DNA from: Cenococcum geophilum 1.58
Lineage: Eukaryota > Ascomycota > Dothideomycetes > Gloniales > Gloniaceae
Direction of reading: 5' to 3'
Length of the DNA stretch: 64,000 bases
Assembly (NCBI GenBank): GCA_001692895.1
Contig: KV748178.1
Coordinates: 124,001-188,000, forward strand
The position numbers and the translations under genes were made by a program. The notes beneath the pieces are model-generated. The model made no database searches. It was not told the origin of the DNA and saw only the letters and a list, made by a program, of their open reading frames with translations. Below, in pieces: positions 10,501-19,944 of this stretch. Numbering within the stretch: the stretch's first letter is position 1; each line of letters begins with the position of its first letter.

Positions 10501-12360
10501 GCTATAGCATTAGCTGCCTATAACTTTATAATTAAGTATAAAATAGGAAAAATAAACCCCATAGATACGCTGTTAAGGCGACCCTTAGGCATAGGGGTCC
10601 GCTAGAAGAAGATACTATACTACTATTACTCTAAAGGACTTTAGGAATATAGGGCCACTAACCTAAAGTAAAAGTCCTATTAGGTATATAAGAAAACGAG
10701 CCTTCTATAAAGGTATTATTTTTATAGCTATAAGCTAGCGACCTAATAGCGGTACGCCTGGGCTATATAGTATTACGGTTTAACTAGGTAACCTATATAT
10801 ATACTATTAAGTAGTGTGTAATAAGGACTTAAGTTAGAGAAGCTAATACTTAAGAGAGTGCTTATAAGTCTAGTACGGAAATAGTTGTTAAGCTTATTAA
10901 AGGACTTTAGACTAAANATAACTTTATNCTATAAAAGCGNAGTAATAGCGTAGATACTNNNAGANNCCGTTAACACGCNCNCTTNAAGCTAGTATAGNAG
11001 TTTAATTCCGCTAGACTACTTTATTACCGCGGGAGGTTATATATACCCCTAGACCTAATAGTTTATATAAAGCTCCTATAGATCTACTACAATAATATCC
11101 TAGCTGGCTACTTTAGTAAGAAAAAGACTTTAGATCTCCTCTTATATAAGTACTACTAGCCTAGTATAAATGCGGACGTTATAAACTATAGCTCTACCTA
11201 TAATATATGCTAACGTATATATATGCCTTAACATTGCCCTTATAGTAAGCTTTAAGCGCTACCTTGCCCGGAATAGCTATAGCAGAAGATTATAATAAAC
11301 TTTATTATAGGCCTACCGCCTAGTAAATAAGGTAATAAGGTGTATAACGCAATATGTATAATAGTCGACCGCTATACTAAGATAGCCTTATATCTGCCTA
11401 TAGTAAAAACTATTACTATAACCAAACTCGCGGATCTCTTTCTTAACGAAGTAGTACGCCGTTTTAGAGCCCCTAGGGGGATTATATCTAATTATAGCAG
11501 TATCTTTACTAGTAAGTTCTAGTTAGAGCTATACTTTACTATAAAAATAAAACGTAGGCTAAGTACGGCCTTTTACCCGCAAATAGACGGGTAAATAAAA
11601 CGCTAGAACTAAACCCTAGAGTATTACCTCCGTATATTCTATAACGAAAAGTAAAGTAACTAGGTAGGCCTTTTATTACTAGCCAAATTCGCCTATAATA
11701 ATACTAAATATAGCATAATAGGTATAAGCCCATTCTATACCTGTTATAGGTTTTACCTACGTTTAGAATATAAGGTCTAGGCAGATAATAATAGTTCTAT
11801 TCTAGCCGCCTCTAAAAATATTAAAAGAATACCCCTTAAACGCGAAGCGCTAGCAAAACGCTAGGAGAGCGCTGTTAAGGTATAGGCGAAATACTATAAT
11901 TATTATTACTAACTACAGGTATATAAAGTAGGGGATTTAGTCTTACTATTAACTAAGAACCTTAAACTAAAAAGGCTAAGTAAGAAACTTATAGCACGCT
12001 TTATTAGACCTTTTAGTATAGCTAAACTAGTTAGAAAGTAAGTATACTGGCTATATCTACCTAATATTCTATATTAGCTTACTAGAGCTATATAAATAAT
12101 ATAAGGGTACTACTAGAGACCCTTTACTAGGGCCTATTAAGCTAGACGATTAAGAGGACTAAGAGAACTAATATAAGGTAGAAGAAGTATATAAAAGGAA
12201 GGGATATAACTAGACCCTATAGTACCTAGTTAAGTAAAAAGGCTAGCTAGAAGAGTATAATAAATAGGTCCTAGTAGAGGACATTAATAAGGATATAAAG
12301 GAGACGTATAATAGTTACTTTACCCTAAGGGGTAAATAGAAAAGAAAGTAGGTGGAAGAA
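7505..12360 (+). pseudogene. Gypsy A gag-pol relic (gag, PR, RT, RNase H, IN, chromodomain)
   Basis: The gag zinc knuckle is at about 8547-8590 (NCGKLGY, first Cys to Tyr, His to Tyr). Protease is at about 8780 (NLGAEVNII for DsGAevN). RT runs from about 9420 to 10100, with DLKKCRFSV, VFLGFANFYYRFI and YLNNILIFSK at the YLDD active site, where both Asp read Asn. RNase H is at about 10200-10570 ([21 protein letters not shown]). The integrase core is at about 11290-11760 (FIIGLPPSK, VDRYTKIALYLP, STAFYPQIDG). A chromodomain follows at about 12175-12295 (KVEEVY, YLVK.KG). This order is that of chromodomain-bearing Ty3/gypsy elements. In-frame stops sit at expected Trp/Gln sites throughout, so the polyprotein is not expressible. 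Ambiguous bases cluster at 10281-10345 and 10917-10984. Confidence 0.85.
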
Positions 12361-12449
12361 TAAAAAACTTTTAATTATAACTAGGATTATACCCTACTAG
12401 CGGGGCGATAATAGAACGATAGCGAAGTAATAGTAGTATACTAATAGAA

Positions 12450-13070
12450 ATACAGATACTCTATAGCTCTATTAAATCCTCCCTTTCCTCCCCTCCTTCC
12501 TTTTCCTTCTCCTCCTCTCCCTTTTCATTCTCCTCTCCCTTCTCCTTATCCTCTTTATCCTTATCCTCCTCCTTATCCCTTATAATAGGAGGTATATTAG
12601 CCTATAGGTACTATTAGCATACGCTATAATAGTAAAATACCTGCGCTATAATACGTACTAAAGCGTGTATTATATTAAGAATTCCTTTAAGGGTATAATA
12701 GATAGCCTATAATTCCTATACTTAAAGTAAAAAAAAGTTTTTGCTCTTTAGGTACTAGCGGAGACTATACTTAGCGCTAGTGCGTATTAAGGCCTTAATA
12801 TCCTTTATAAAGGACTTCTAGGCGGTAGTAACGCGAGCATTAAGGTTAACTATATCCCTACTAGTAACCCGCTAGCGTTTAGCCCTATTAATAAGGGTAA
12901 GTAGTTAATTTAGGCGGCTATAAAAGGCCTTAGGGACCTAGTTTATTAGCTATTAGAACCTAAACTAACGCACTTAAACTTACTACTTAGTATAACTTAT
13001 TTAGTTATTAGCAGTACCCGTAATTACGGTTAGCCTACTTACCGTAGGTAGCCCACCTAGTAGTAGCTAT
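12450..13070 (-). pseudogene. Candidate antisense accessory frame in gypsy A
   Basis: One complementary-strand frame reads for about 200 codons with stops only at TAA/TAG, where Gln or Trp could have stood. It reads INRAKR.RVTSRDIVNLNA, later SFIKDIKALIRTSAKYSLR, then LKGILNIIHALVRIIAQVFY, and ends in an acidic Lys/Glu tail built from the polypyrimidine tract (DKEEDKDKEDKEKGEE). I recognise no domain. Antisense or extra ORFs 3' of pol are known in some LTR elements, but here heavy mutation makes the call tentative. A GAG-like microsatellite alone could produce the charged tail. Confidence 0.3.
12478..12592 (+). repeat. Polypyrimidine tract in gypsy A
   Basis: An almost uninterrupted C/T-rich run of cct, tcc, ttcc and ctcc units. 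On the complement it encodes a run of Glu/Lys/Gly. It is not a known LTR-element signal, since the polypurine tract lies at 13590. Confidence 0.75.
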
Positions 13071-13375
13071 ACGCTTAGTATAGTAGAGGTAGATTAGTTC
13101 TAGTAAGGCTAGGGGAGCGGCTTATAAGCGGCGTAGGAGCTTTAACGGCGCTTAGTAGGGTTAGCGACAGCTATAAGCTAATATAAAGCATACTTATAAA
13201 AGGTTTACTAGTAGGTAAACTGGCGGCGTAGCGCTTACGATTTATAATTAATTAGAAATTGTAAAGAAGGCGAGTTATAGGCTAAAAGAATTAGAATGGA
13301 CTTGGAAGAGAAATCTAATATCCTATCTAAGTGGGAACTCCTACCTTTATAGATCTCTATAAGGCCCTAGCGTTT

Positions 13376-13490
13376 TATTATCTTATTATCCTATTATCCT
13401 ATTATCCTATTATCCTATTTACCTATTTACCTATTATTCTATTATCCTATTTACCTATTTACCTATTATCCTATTATCCTATTTATATAT
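13376..13490 (+). repeat. 8-bp minisatellite in gypsy A
   Basis: About fourteen units of two interspersed 8-mers, tattatcc and tatttacc, run head to tail just upstream of the polypurine tract and 3' LTR. The unit order is mixed (four of the first, two of the second, then alternating), suggesting expansion by slippage and block duplication. No spacers are present, so it is not a CRISPR array. Confidence 0.85.
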
Positions 13491-13605
13491 TGTCTAATTT
13501 ACTTAAATTTTATTACACACTTTTTATTTAGTAAAGGACAATAATAGCGCTCCTATTGTATAATAGCGTCGGCTAAAGACAGCTACTTAAGAAGGGGGGG
13601 GCAAT

Positions 13606-13808
13606 TATTAGGCTATAAAGACGTACTGGCCGTAACCAGCTTAGCGCAGGCGAGGCGTAGGCGAGGCGCCTATAAAACATAGTCGCCCCGTATTAGAGAA
13701 CAGCAGAATTCAGTTCTATAGTTCTACTTTATTAAGAACCAGATACTCCTTATATCCCGCTACTGTTATTACATTACTATATACCCTTAGGGCCTTGGCG
13801 TCCTAATA
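13606..13808 (+). repeat. Gypsy A 3' LTR
   Basis: 203 bp. The terminal TG has become TA and the terminal CA has become TA, typical RIP changes. Confidence 0.92.
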
Positions 13809-13841
13809 GATTGATTGCCTATTAAATACACTAGACTTTGC

Positions 13842-14420
13842 CTCTTAATAAACTTTTATAGAATTCTAATTAAAACTATTAGGGAAAGTTCTTAGTGGAA
13901 AGGCATTCTATAATACGGCTCGTCGCTAGTTCTTTACTAGTGTAGAACTTTACTTTATCTTCTATTCCTTTACTCTTCTTTTAATACAGCTCTTTATAAT
14001 ACTATTATAATAGAACTTTAATAATAATAATAATAATTAGGTAGAATTTACCTTTCTTGTTAGTATAGGTAGCTTAAATTAAGGTACTAACTAATTAGGT
14101 TAGGCAACTAAGTTTAAAAGGTAATTAAGTTCTATAAGTCTAAGCTTATAGCCCTTATCTAAGTCTTTTAACTAAGCGCTATAAAAGATTTTACCGTACT
14201 TAATAATAACTTTAGTAGGCTCTGCACTATTCTTTAACTGGTTAGAATATATTACTAATATATTAAAAATATATACTTTATTTACTATTTTATTACTAGT
14301 CTTCTTAAAGAAAGTATAGTCTATAAGCTTAAGGTATCTCTTAGAGGAACCCTATTATAATTAGAATATATTATAATAATATTTATATCTTACTTTAAAA
14401 TTCCGTTTAAAGTTTACTTA
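13842..14420 (-). pseudogene. Unidentified RIP-degraded coding relic
   Basis: The complement contains a long stretch readable with few non-Gln/Trp stops. It begins near 14400 (NFKVRYKYYYN) and continues with KRYLKLIDYTFFKKTSNKIV, then LKDLDKGYKLRLIELNYLLN and LPILTRKVNST. It looks protein-derived but I cannot assign a family. It was the target of TRIM1, and its sequence continues at 15657-15800. Confidence 0.35.
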
Positions 14421-14425
14421 GAGTT

Positions 14426-14607
14426 TGTCACGGCACTGACCTGACGCGTTGTTATGGCTACGCGTATGCATAAGCACGGACCTGACCCCTAAGCGACGTG
14501 TATATATACCACCTCACCTCCTACATAGATCTTCACACGACATTGTTTGTCAATCATATACAGTCACCTCGTACATCGTACCTTGACAGTCCGCACGTAC
14601 TGTGACA
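14426..14607 (+). repeat. TRIM1 5' LTR
   Basis: 182 bp, with the TATA-like string gtatatatacc near its centre. Confidence 0.9.
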
Positions 14608-14744
14608 GTATGTCGTGTCATCTTATACGCCCCTGGTAGGGCCTTGTTTCCAAAGCCACGTTTCCAAAGCTACCCTACCCCGGGCGGGATTCTTACCTCG
14701 TTCTATAATAATCTCTGCACGTTAAATCCATTAAACCGGTCTCC

Positions 14745-15400
14745 CTCTTTGAGTTTCTAAGCTGGCAGCAGGGAGACACCTATGGGGGCTATAGTTTCTC
14801 TTCTAGTCTAAGTTTCCTAGGCTAGCAGCAGGGAGATACCCTACGGGCTATAGTTTCTCTGTCTCAGTCTCCGAGTCTCCGTATCTAGCTATGCTACTAC
14901 TTCACGTCCAAGTTTCCAAGCCGGCTGTAGGGAGATACCCTGCGGGCTATGTTCCTTGTGTCTTAATTTATAGTGTAAGACTATAGGTTACGATCTCGTC
15001 TCCGTCTCCGTCTTCAAATTTGCACAGATACTACTTCAAGTTTTTACGCGACAAGATCTACGTTTTAACCTCGATCTCCGCACTCCGAGCCTTTCAAGTC
15101 TACGTCTTAACCTCGATCTCCGTACTCCGAGCCTGTCGAATCTATACCTCGATCTCCCGTACCCTAAGCCTTTTAAGAGTTAATATCCGCAATACGCCCC
15201 GCGGTTACATTTTTTTTCGTCTCCCCTGTTTTACCCCTTTGCCTTTAGCTTTATTTAGTGCTCGAGACGAGCACTAGCGGAGAGCGATGTAGTAGGGATA
15301 TAGGTAGGAGGGTCTGAGGACTGTAAGGATGAGGGACCTTTAAGGACTGGAAGGATGAGAACCTTTGAGGACTGGAAGGATGAGGATATATGGTCTATTT
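14745..15400 (+). repeat. Internal tandem repeats of TRIM1
   Basis: Three repeat families follow one another. The first is three degenerate ~80-bp units ending in a cagggagayaccctacgggc-like core (14760-14960). The second is three ~50-bp units around cctcgatctccg (15068-15175). The third is three ~30-bp units around ggactggaaggatgag (15315-15385). None encodes a protein motif I recognise. Confidence 0.7.
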
Positions 15401-15469
15401 TTTTTTTTACCTCTGTTTTTACTGCCGTCACTTGGCTCACAGGAGCTCGCCTTGTTGGGAGGGATGTAC

Positions 15470-15651
15470 TGTCACGGCACTAACCTGACGCGTTGTTATG
15501 GCTACGCGTATGCATGAGCACGGACCTGACCCCTGAGCGACGTGTATATATACCACCTCACCTCCTACATAGATCTTCACACGACATCGTTTGTTAATCA
15601 TATACAGTCACCTCGTACATCGTACCTTGACAGTCCGCACGTACTGTGACA
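15470..15651 (+). repeat. TRIM1 3' LTR
   Basis: 182 bp. About five transitions and no indel separate it from the 5' copy. Confidence 0.9.
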
Positions 15652-15974
15652 GAGTTTATCTATACTATTTTTTAAAGCTTTTACTACAGCTATATTACTT
15701 CCGTAATATATTTAGATAATAAAAATTAATTAATCTAATAGATTAAAAATATATTTTAAGTATATATATTACTTTAAAGTTATTATAGAGTTATTATAGA
15801 GGTTAGAGTTATTACAGGTGAGGTTAACTTTTTTGGTGGTGGGTTAAACTAAGCGAGACTTAGCGAGTTTTTAGCGTGGCGAGGTGAAGTGATGCCTACC
15901 CTTAACACCTTTAATCAATTCCTTAATTAAGGTTGCGACCTAGAGACCGCAGTCCCCAGCAAAATATCCACAAG

Positions 15975-17944
15975 ATGGCGAATGGACAGATATTTTTTCT
16001 AGTAACTGTCCTTTCCATGCTTACATGTAACCTATTGGCAGAACCCTTCTCGGAGGACGCCCAAGGTCAGCTCCAGGACTTTTGCCGCCGTTTCAGTCAT
16101 CGTACGGCTATCATCAGTAATCGGCTATATATCGATGGAGGTTTCGTGAACTTTAACCCTTTGGATCAAAATCCAACCAACTATACGAGTAAGATTGCGA
16201 TTTACTGCTCAATAGCTAGAAGGCTAACATCGCCGTGGCTTAGACACGGACCTATTCTATGCAGATCTACTGAATACAACAGAAGGGATGCCAACAATGA
16301 TGGTCCCTCCAAAGAAGAACGCAACAGTCCCCTCTGTTGCTGGTGGGACGCTGTGGGTGGACTGGGCCAATAATGTGTTCTACGCGTTTGGTGGCTATTT
16401 CCCTGACTCAAGCCCGTTACCATTCGTTACCTGGCTCTACAATGTTGCGCAAGAATCTTGGACTTCCGTGTCTACAAGAGGCAATTCCACATACGTTGCA
16501 TATGGGATGGCCGCAATAGCAGCAGATGCTGGAGTTGGGTATTACCTTGGTGGCTACCACGATAACCAGACTCAGAACGGATGGTCCACTAACCGCCTTT
16601 ACACTTCGAATCTTGTCGCCTTTGACATGAACACCAGAACCTACACCAATACCAGCGGTCCGGACGACCAAGGGAGGGGTGAAGGATTGTCAGTTTTTAT
16701 CCCAGCCTCAACATCGGGTCTTCTAATTTTCTTCGGCGGAGTAGTCCAAGACCCATCAACAGGGGAGACATCTGGTGTACGTCAAACCATGTAGTGCACC
16801 GTCTCAGTAAGCGCAAAATCTAACATTAATAGGTTTCGATGGCTGTTCGTGCCCCTGCCGACTCTATCATAATCCACTAATCTAGGCAGGAAATCGGAAT
16901 ATATGACATTGCTACTTCACAATGGTACATACAAAACACCACTGGAGAAGTCCCGGAGCAGCGAACTCGCTTCTGCGGGGGAGCAACATGGCCTGAAGAC
17001 AAATCGTCGTTCAATATGTGAGTTCTTCTCGCGCTTTAACTAATATCACACTTTCTTAATTAAGACTGAATAGCTACATTTACGGTGGACTTCGTCCGAA
17101 CGGAGTGAATATCAATGGTTCCACCGCATTTGACGACCTTTACATTCTCACATTGCCAGCATTCGTTTGGATTAAATGGTATCCAATATCGCCTGGCACA
17201 TCATACCCTCATCATTCTCTGACCTGTGATGTCATCAATGGCACTCAAATGATAGTCATGGGCGGTACTTTTCCGAATTCGTCCCAGTGTGATGTACCCA
17301 TGGTTTACGGCATGCACAACGCCAATCTCGGACAGAATAATCCAGAAAATGCGGAGTGGATCACATTTACTCTCAATTTCCCACCGTACACCGTGCCTCC
17401 CGCGATCATAAGTGTTGTAGGCGGCACGTAAGTATATGTTGCTCAATCAAGTCGTGCTTGCACTAAGTACTATGGCAGGTCCAAAGGCGGAGCGAATGTT
17501 ACCCAACCTGTAAACAGCTCAGCGAGCTATGATTACTACCTATTCCAAAGACCCTATAAGGTCACGACACGGTCACCCACTCCAACAACATCAAGTTCTC
17601 CAGCTGCATCAACTTCTGCCTCGACTTCGAATCTGAGCCGTGGCGCCTTGGTAGGCGCTATCGTGGGCGCCGTCATCGGCGGTATTCTGCTTGGCTTGGC
17701 CGCGCTAGGCGGGTTCGTGCTCCCTCAAAAGTCCTGGAGGAAGCTACAGGCCGATACTCAGCAAGAAGTGACTGAACAAGATAAGATGGTGGACGATAGA
17801 AAGGGGAAAGGTACTGGAGCTGCCGCCGAGCTGGAAGCCGAACAGATGGCTGAACTGCCTAACGGGCAACAAGACGCAAGAGAGCTGTGGAGTGCACCAG
17901 TAGAGCTTCCTGCGGACACCGACGAGACATCGCATGGACCTTAA
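15975..17944 (+). CDS. Kelch-repeat single-pass membrane protein, five exons
   Basis: The exons I infer are 15975-16188, 16244-16776, 16890-17017, 17074-17427 and 17479-17944. All introns are GT..AG (gtaaga, gtacgt, gtgagt, gtaagt starts), 51-113 bp long, with ctaac/ctaat-like branch sites. The joined frame is 564 residues. Residues 1-22 form a signal peptide (MANGQIFFLVTVLSMLTCNL). Kelch blades are marked by the GG doublets IDGGF, YAFGGY, YYLGGY, IFFGGV, IYIYGGL and IVMGGT, with YDIATSQWY as a conserved inter-blade strand. A Ser/Thr-rich stalk follows, then a transmembrane helix at about 466-491 (GALVGAIVGAVIGGILLGLA) and an acidic cytoplasmic tail. Fungal relatives are surface or secretory proteins of unknown role. 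Met at 15933 is an in-frame alternative start, but it would bury the signal peptide. The gene is intact and not RIP-mutated although elements lie on both sides. Confidence 0.88.
16189..16243 (+). other. Kelch gene intron 1
   Basis: 55 bp, gtaaga to ttag, with a gctaac branch-like site. Splicing restores NYTNTDLFYADL across the junction. Confidence 0.8.
16777..16889 (+). other. Kelch gene intron 2
   Basis: 113 bp, gtacgt to ggcag, with cactaat near the 3' end. It removes the in-frame TAG at 16792 and joins TSG to EIGIYDI. It is the longest and least certain of the four introns. Confidence 0.65.
17018..17073 (+). other. Kelch gene intron 3
   Basis: 56 bp, gtgagt to aatag. Joining gives FNIYIYGG, the expected start of a kelch blade. 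Confidence 0.85.
17428..17478 (+). other. Kelch gene intron 4
   Basis: 51 bp, gtaagt to ggcag, with a cactaag branch-like site. Joining gives VGGTSKGGANV. Confidence 0.85.
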
Positions 17945-18880
17945 GGTGCGCAGTACGGAAACCTATTGTGCTAGAATATGCCTTGGCCTCGTAGAAATTA
18001 GAAGAGGTGGAATAACCCTAAATATGACCTTCTCCTCGCTACCCGAGCGAGAGTATTACTTATTTTACTTCTTACTTAACGTCTATTGCGAGCCTCTCGC
18101 CCACGCAGATGATCTAATACTAATTATATACCTAGGAAAAGCCCTTTCCAGAAGCCGTTACATGTATAAAACCGAGCTTACATAAAGTCACGTAAGCACT
18201 ACGGGCTCTAGATGGGAGCTGCTCCGGATCGCCTAGTTTTCGATTCGGACCACCTCGCCAAGGCGCTAGAATATAAAGTGAATAGAGGTTAATGATCGAT
18301 TTTCTTAGGCGTTATAGAGTTATCTATACTTAAAGTAGTTTAGTATAGGTAGGGTATCTAACTTATTGTAACGAGTGCTGCGTAGCTCGACCTACTCTGC
18401 CACTTGGATTAAAAAAAAACCATAGTATTCGCACTTGCGCGAATCGAGCCCTGCCCCCAGCATAGTATCCAAGCCTCGGTTTCTATAATCTCTCCCTCTT
18501 TCGGGTCAGGTCCTGTCAGCCAGATGCCAAGACTTGTGTATCTTCGTCTGGAACGAAGATGTCATATCAGATTCAGCCCTCAACTCATAACGTCGAATAT
18601 CAGCTAGTAGATTAAGTTAGATAGCCTCGTCTAGAACGGTGGCGTTTATTCCTCAGCTATCTACGTCTCATATGCTTATTTCAAGAGGAAATTCAGGAGT
18701 TTTATTATGCTTGGTTTGTGTATTAGTTACCCTCGATTTCCATAGATTTAGAAAAATCAGAGTTGTTAAAATCACTTTTTTTTTTGTGTTTACGATAATT
18801 ACTGTTCGAAATTGAAGGCCTGGCCTGCTGTGCAGAAGAAAAGGGGCCGGCCTGCTGGGCGGAAGAGACGGCAATAATAG
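17945..18880. other. Intergenic, mixed composition, no gene
   Basis: A weakly AT-biased stretch (18270-18370) is followed by ordinary sequence. An 8-bp hairpin (atcttcgt, acgaagat) lies near 18539-18559. An imperfect ~27-bp direct repeat with core ggcctgctg lies at about 18815-18865. The short ORFs here have no convincing protein character. Confidence 0.5.
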
Positions 18881-19486
18881 TAGAGGTTTAAGATATTCCT
18901 GTTTTAGACTTAGAAATTCTTTCTTTAGGTCCCTAATCTAGCTTATTCTATTACGGACCTTATATTAGCTTTAGTAGCCTTTAAAAGATATAGATAAAGT
19001 AATAGATCTTATTTAAAGGCGTCTTAGGTTAAAGACGTAGCTTTATATATCTTATATAGACTAAAAAGAGAAGAACTCCTTATAGATTAAGCGCTTACTT
19101 ATTAAAATATATCTATCTATCTACTATTAAAAATAAGACGGAAAAGACATTACCGACCTTAAGGGCTAAATTAGTAAGGTAGTACGTTATATACTAAATT
19201 AGCAATATTTTAACTAGTAGAGGCGTAATTATATATAGGTTTAAGAGTATATAGATAACAGCGACCGTATTAAAAAGGGCAGTATACTATTAGGTAGAAG
19301 ACTTATAGGCTAGCTTTAGCTAATTATTACTATTCTAGATATTAAAAGGTTAGATAAGTATGGTATATATATATAGTATACTAGAGCTATAGTAGAGCTA
19401 CTTTAGCTATTAAATTATAAACTACCATATCTAATATATAGTATAGTTAAGGTAAAAAGGTAGCTACGCTTAAGCGTAAATACTAG
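18881..19486. other. AT-rich degenerate relic left of gypsy B
   Basis: Heavily RIP-like and unassigned. Because B carries a clean TSD, this sequence was originally contiguous with 37963 onwards. It may be the far end of the minus-strand pogo relic found there. Confidence 0.4.
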
Positions 19487-19491
19487 GTAAG

Positions 19492-19881
19492 TATTATAGG
19501 ACACCCCTATAACACCTTATACACGTCTACCTATTTCTACTAACTTAGTAACTAAAGACTAACTATAAGACGGCAATTTAATAGCAATCTGCGGCAATCT
19601 AACGGCAACCTGCCGTATTTTACTATATTCTACTAAGTTCTACTAAGTTTTACTAAGTTCCACTAAATCCTATTAAGTTCTACTAGGACTACTACCTAAA
19701 TCCTATTCTACTCTGTATATATATTAACTAAGCAACTAAGTCTATAATATATACCCTTTCTTCCCGTTTTTCTACCTTCTTTCCTTATATAACGTCTTAA
19801 TCTTATTATACAGTTTATGTATATAGCTTAATAATATCTACTTTGCTATATATTATTATCGCTTATACTTACTCTATAACA
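19492..19881 (+). repeat. Gypsy B 5' LTR
   Basis: 390 bp. It contains several direct repeats of ctactaagtt form at 19625-19690, also present in the 3' LTR. Confidence 0.9.
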
Positions 19882-19944
19882 CTATATTGCGTTAAACCTA
19901 TACCCTACACTGTTCTAATTAGTATAAACAACCCAGAAGCCCCT

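Larger units (their letters stand above)
7166..13808 (+). mobile_element. Gypsy A: Ty3/gypsy chromovirus, complete, RIP-inactivated
   Basis: Two 203-bp LTRs (7166-7368, 13606-13808) flank gag-pol. The polypurine tract gaaggggggg lies just before the 3' LTR. The TSD is aatta on the left and gattg on the right; both differences are G-to-A in a TG context, which RIP explains. The primer site at 7372-7380 (ctaaattct, ctgaattct before RIP) is complementary to agaattcag in the LTR, indicating self-priming. Total length is 6643 bp. It sits near the 3' end of the hAT element. Unusual features are a 1.2-kb region after pol with a pyrimidine tract, a candidate antisense frame and an 8-bp minisatellite. 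Confidence 0.93.
3746..13833 (+). mobile_element. hAT DNA transposon (split by gypsy A)
   Basis: The terminal inverted repeats read tagtatatttaataggcaa at the left end and tagtgtatttaataggcaa on the complement of the right end. Both probably derive from a CAGTG terminus by CA-to-TA change. The flanks are an 8-bp duplication, gacttcgc (3738-3745) and gactttgc (13834-13841), differing by one transition; 8-bp TSDs are the hAT hallmark. Between the ends lie a hAT transposase relic, a solo LTR and the complete gypsy element A. Removing A plus its 5-bp TSD leaves about 3.4 kb, a normal hAT length. Short repeated motifs of the form ttgcaaccagg near 3815-3860 and 7105-7145 look like hAT subterminal repeats. 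Confidence 0.85.
14426..15651 (+). mobile_element. TRIM1: non-autonomous LTR element, 1226 bp
   Basis: Two 182-bp direct terminal repeats (14426-14607 and 15470-15651), each starting tgtcacggcac and ending gtactgtgaca, are flanked by a perfect 5-bp TSD gagtt (14421-14425, 15652-15656). The repeats differ at only a handful of positions, all C/T or G/A. Atgtcgtgt at 14610-14618, two bases inside the 5' LTR, is the exact complement of acacgacat inside that LTR (14535-14543), a self-priming primer site. A polypurine-like gggaggga precedes the 3' LTR. The interior codes for nothing recognisable; it holds several families of short tandem repeats. It must rely on enzymes from an autonomous element. 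Confidence 0.88.

Noticed and set aside
13376-13490. CRISPR-like array
   Set aside because: Units are contiguous 8-mers with no spacers, in a eukaryotic retrotransposon.
13331-13531. 66-codon hydrophobic ORF
   Set aside because: Produced by translating the 8-bp minisatellite (repeating LSYYP-like peptides).
18390-18480. Possible tRNA gene (tggcagagtagg A-box and ggctcgattcg B-box-like strings on the minus strand)
   Set aside because: The B-box-like string precedes the A-box-like string in the reading direction, and no cloverleaf can be drawn.
18668-18874. 68-codon minus-strand ORF
   Set aside because: Low-complexity start, no motif, and it overlaps an imperfect direct repeat and a poly-T run.
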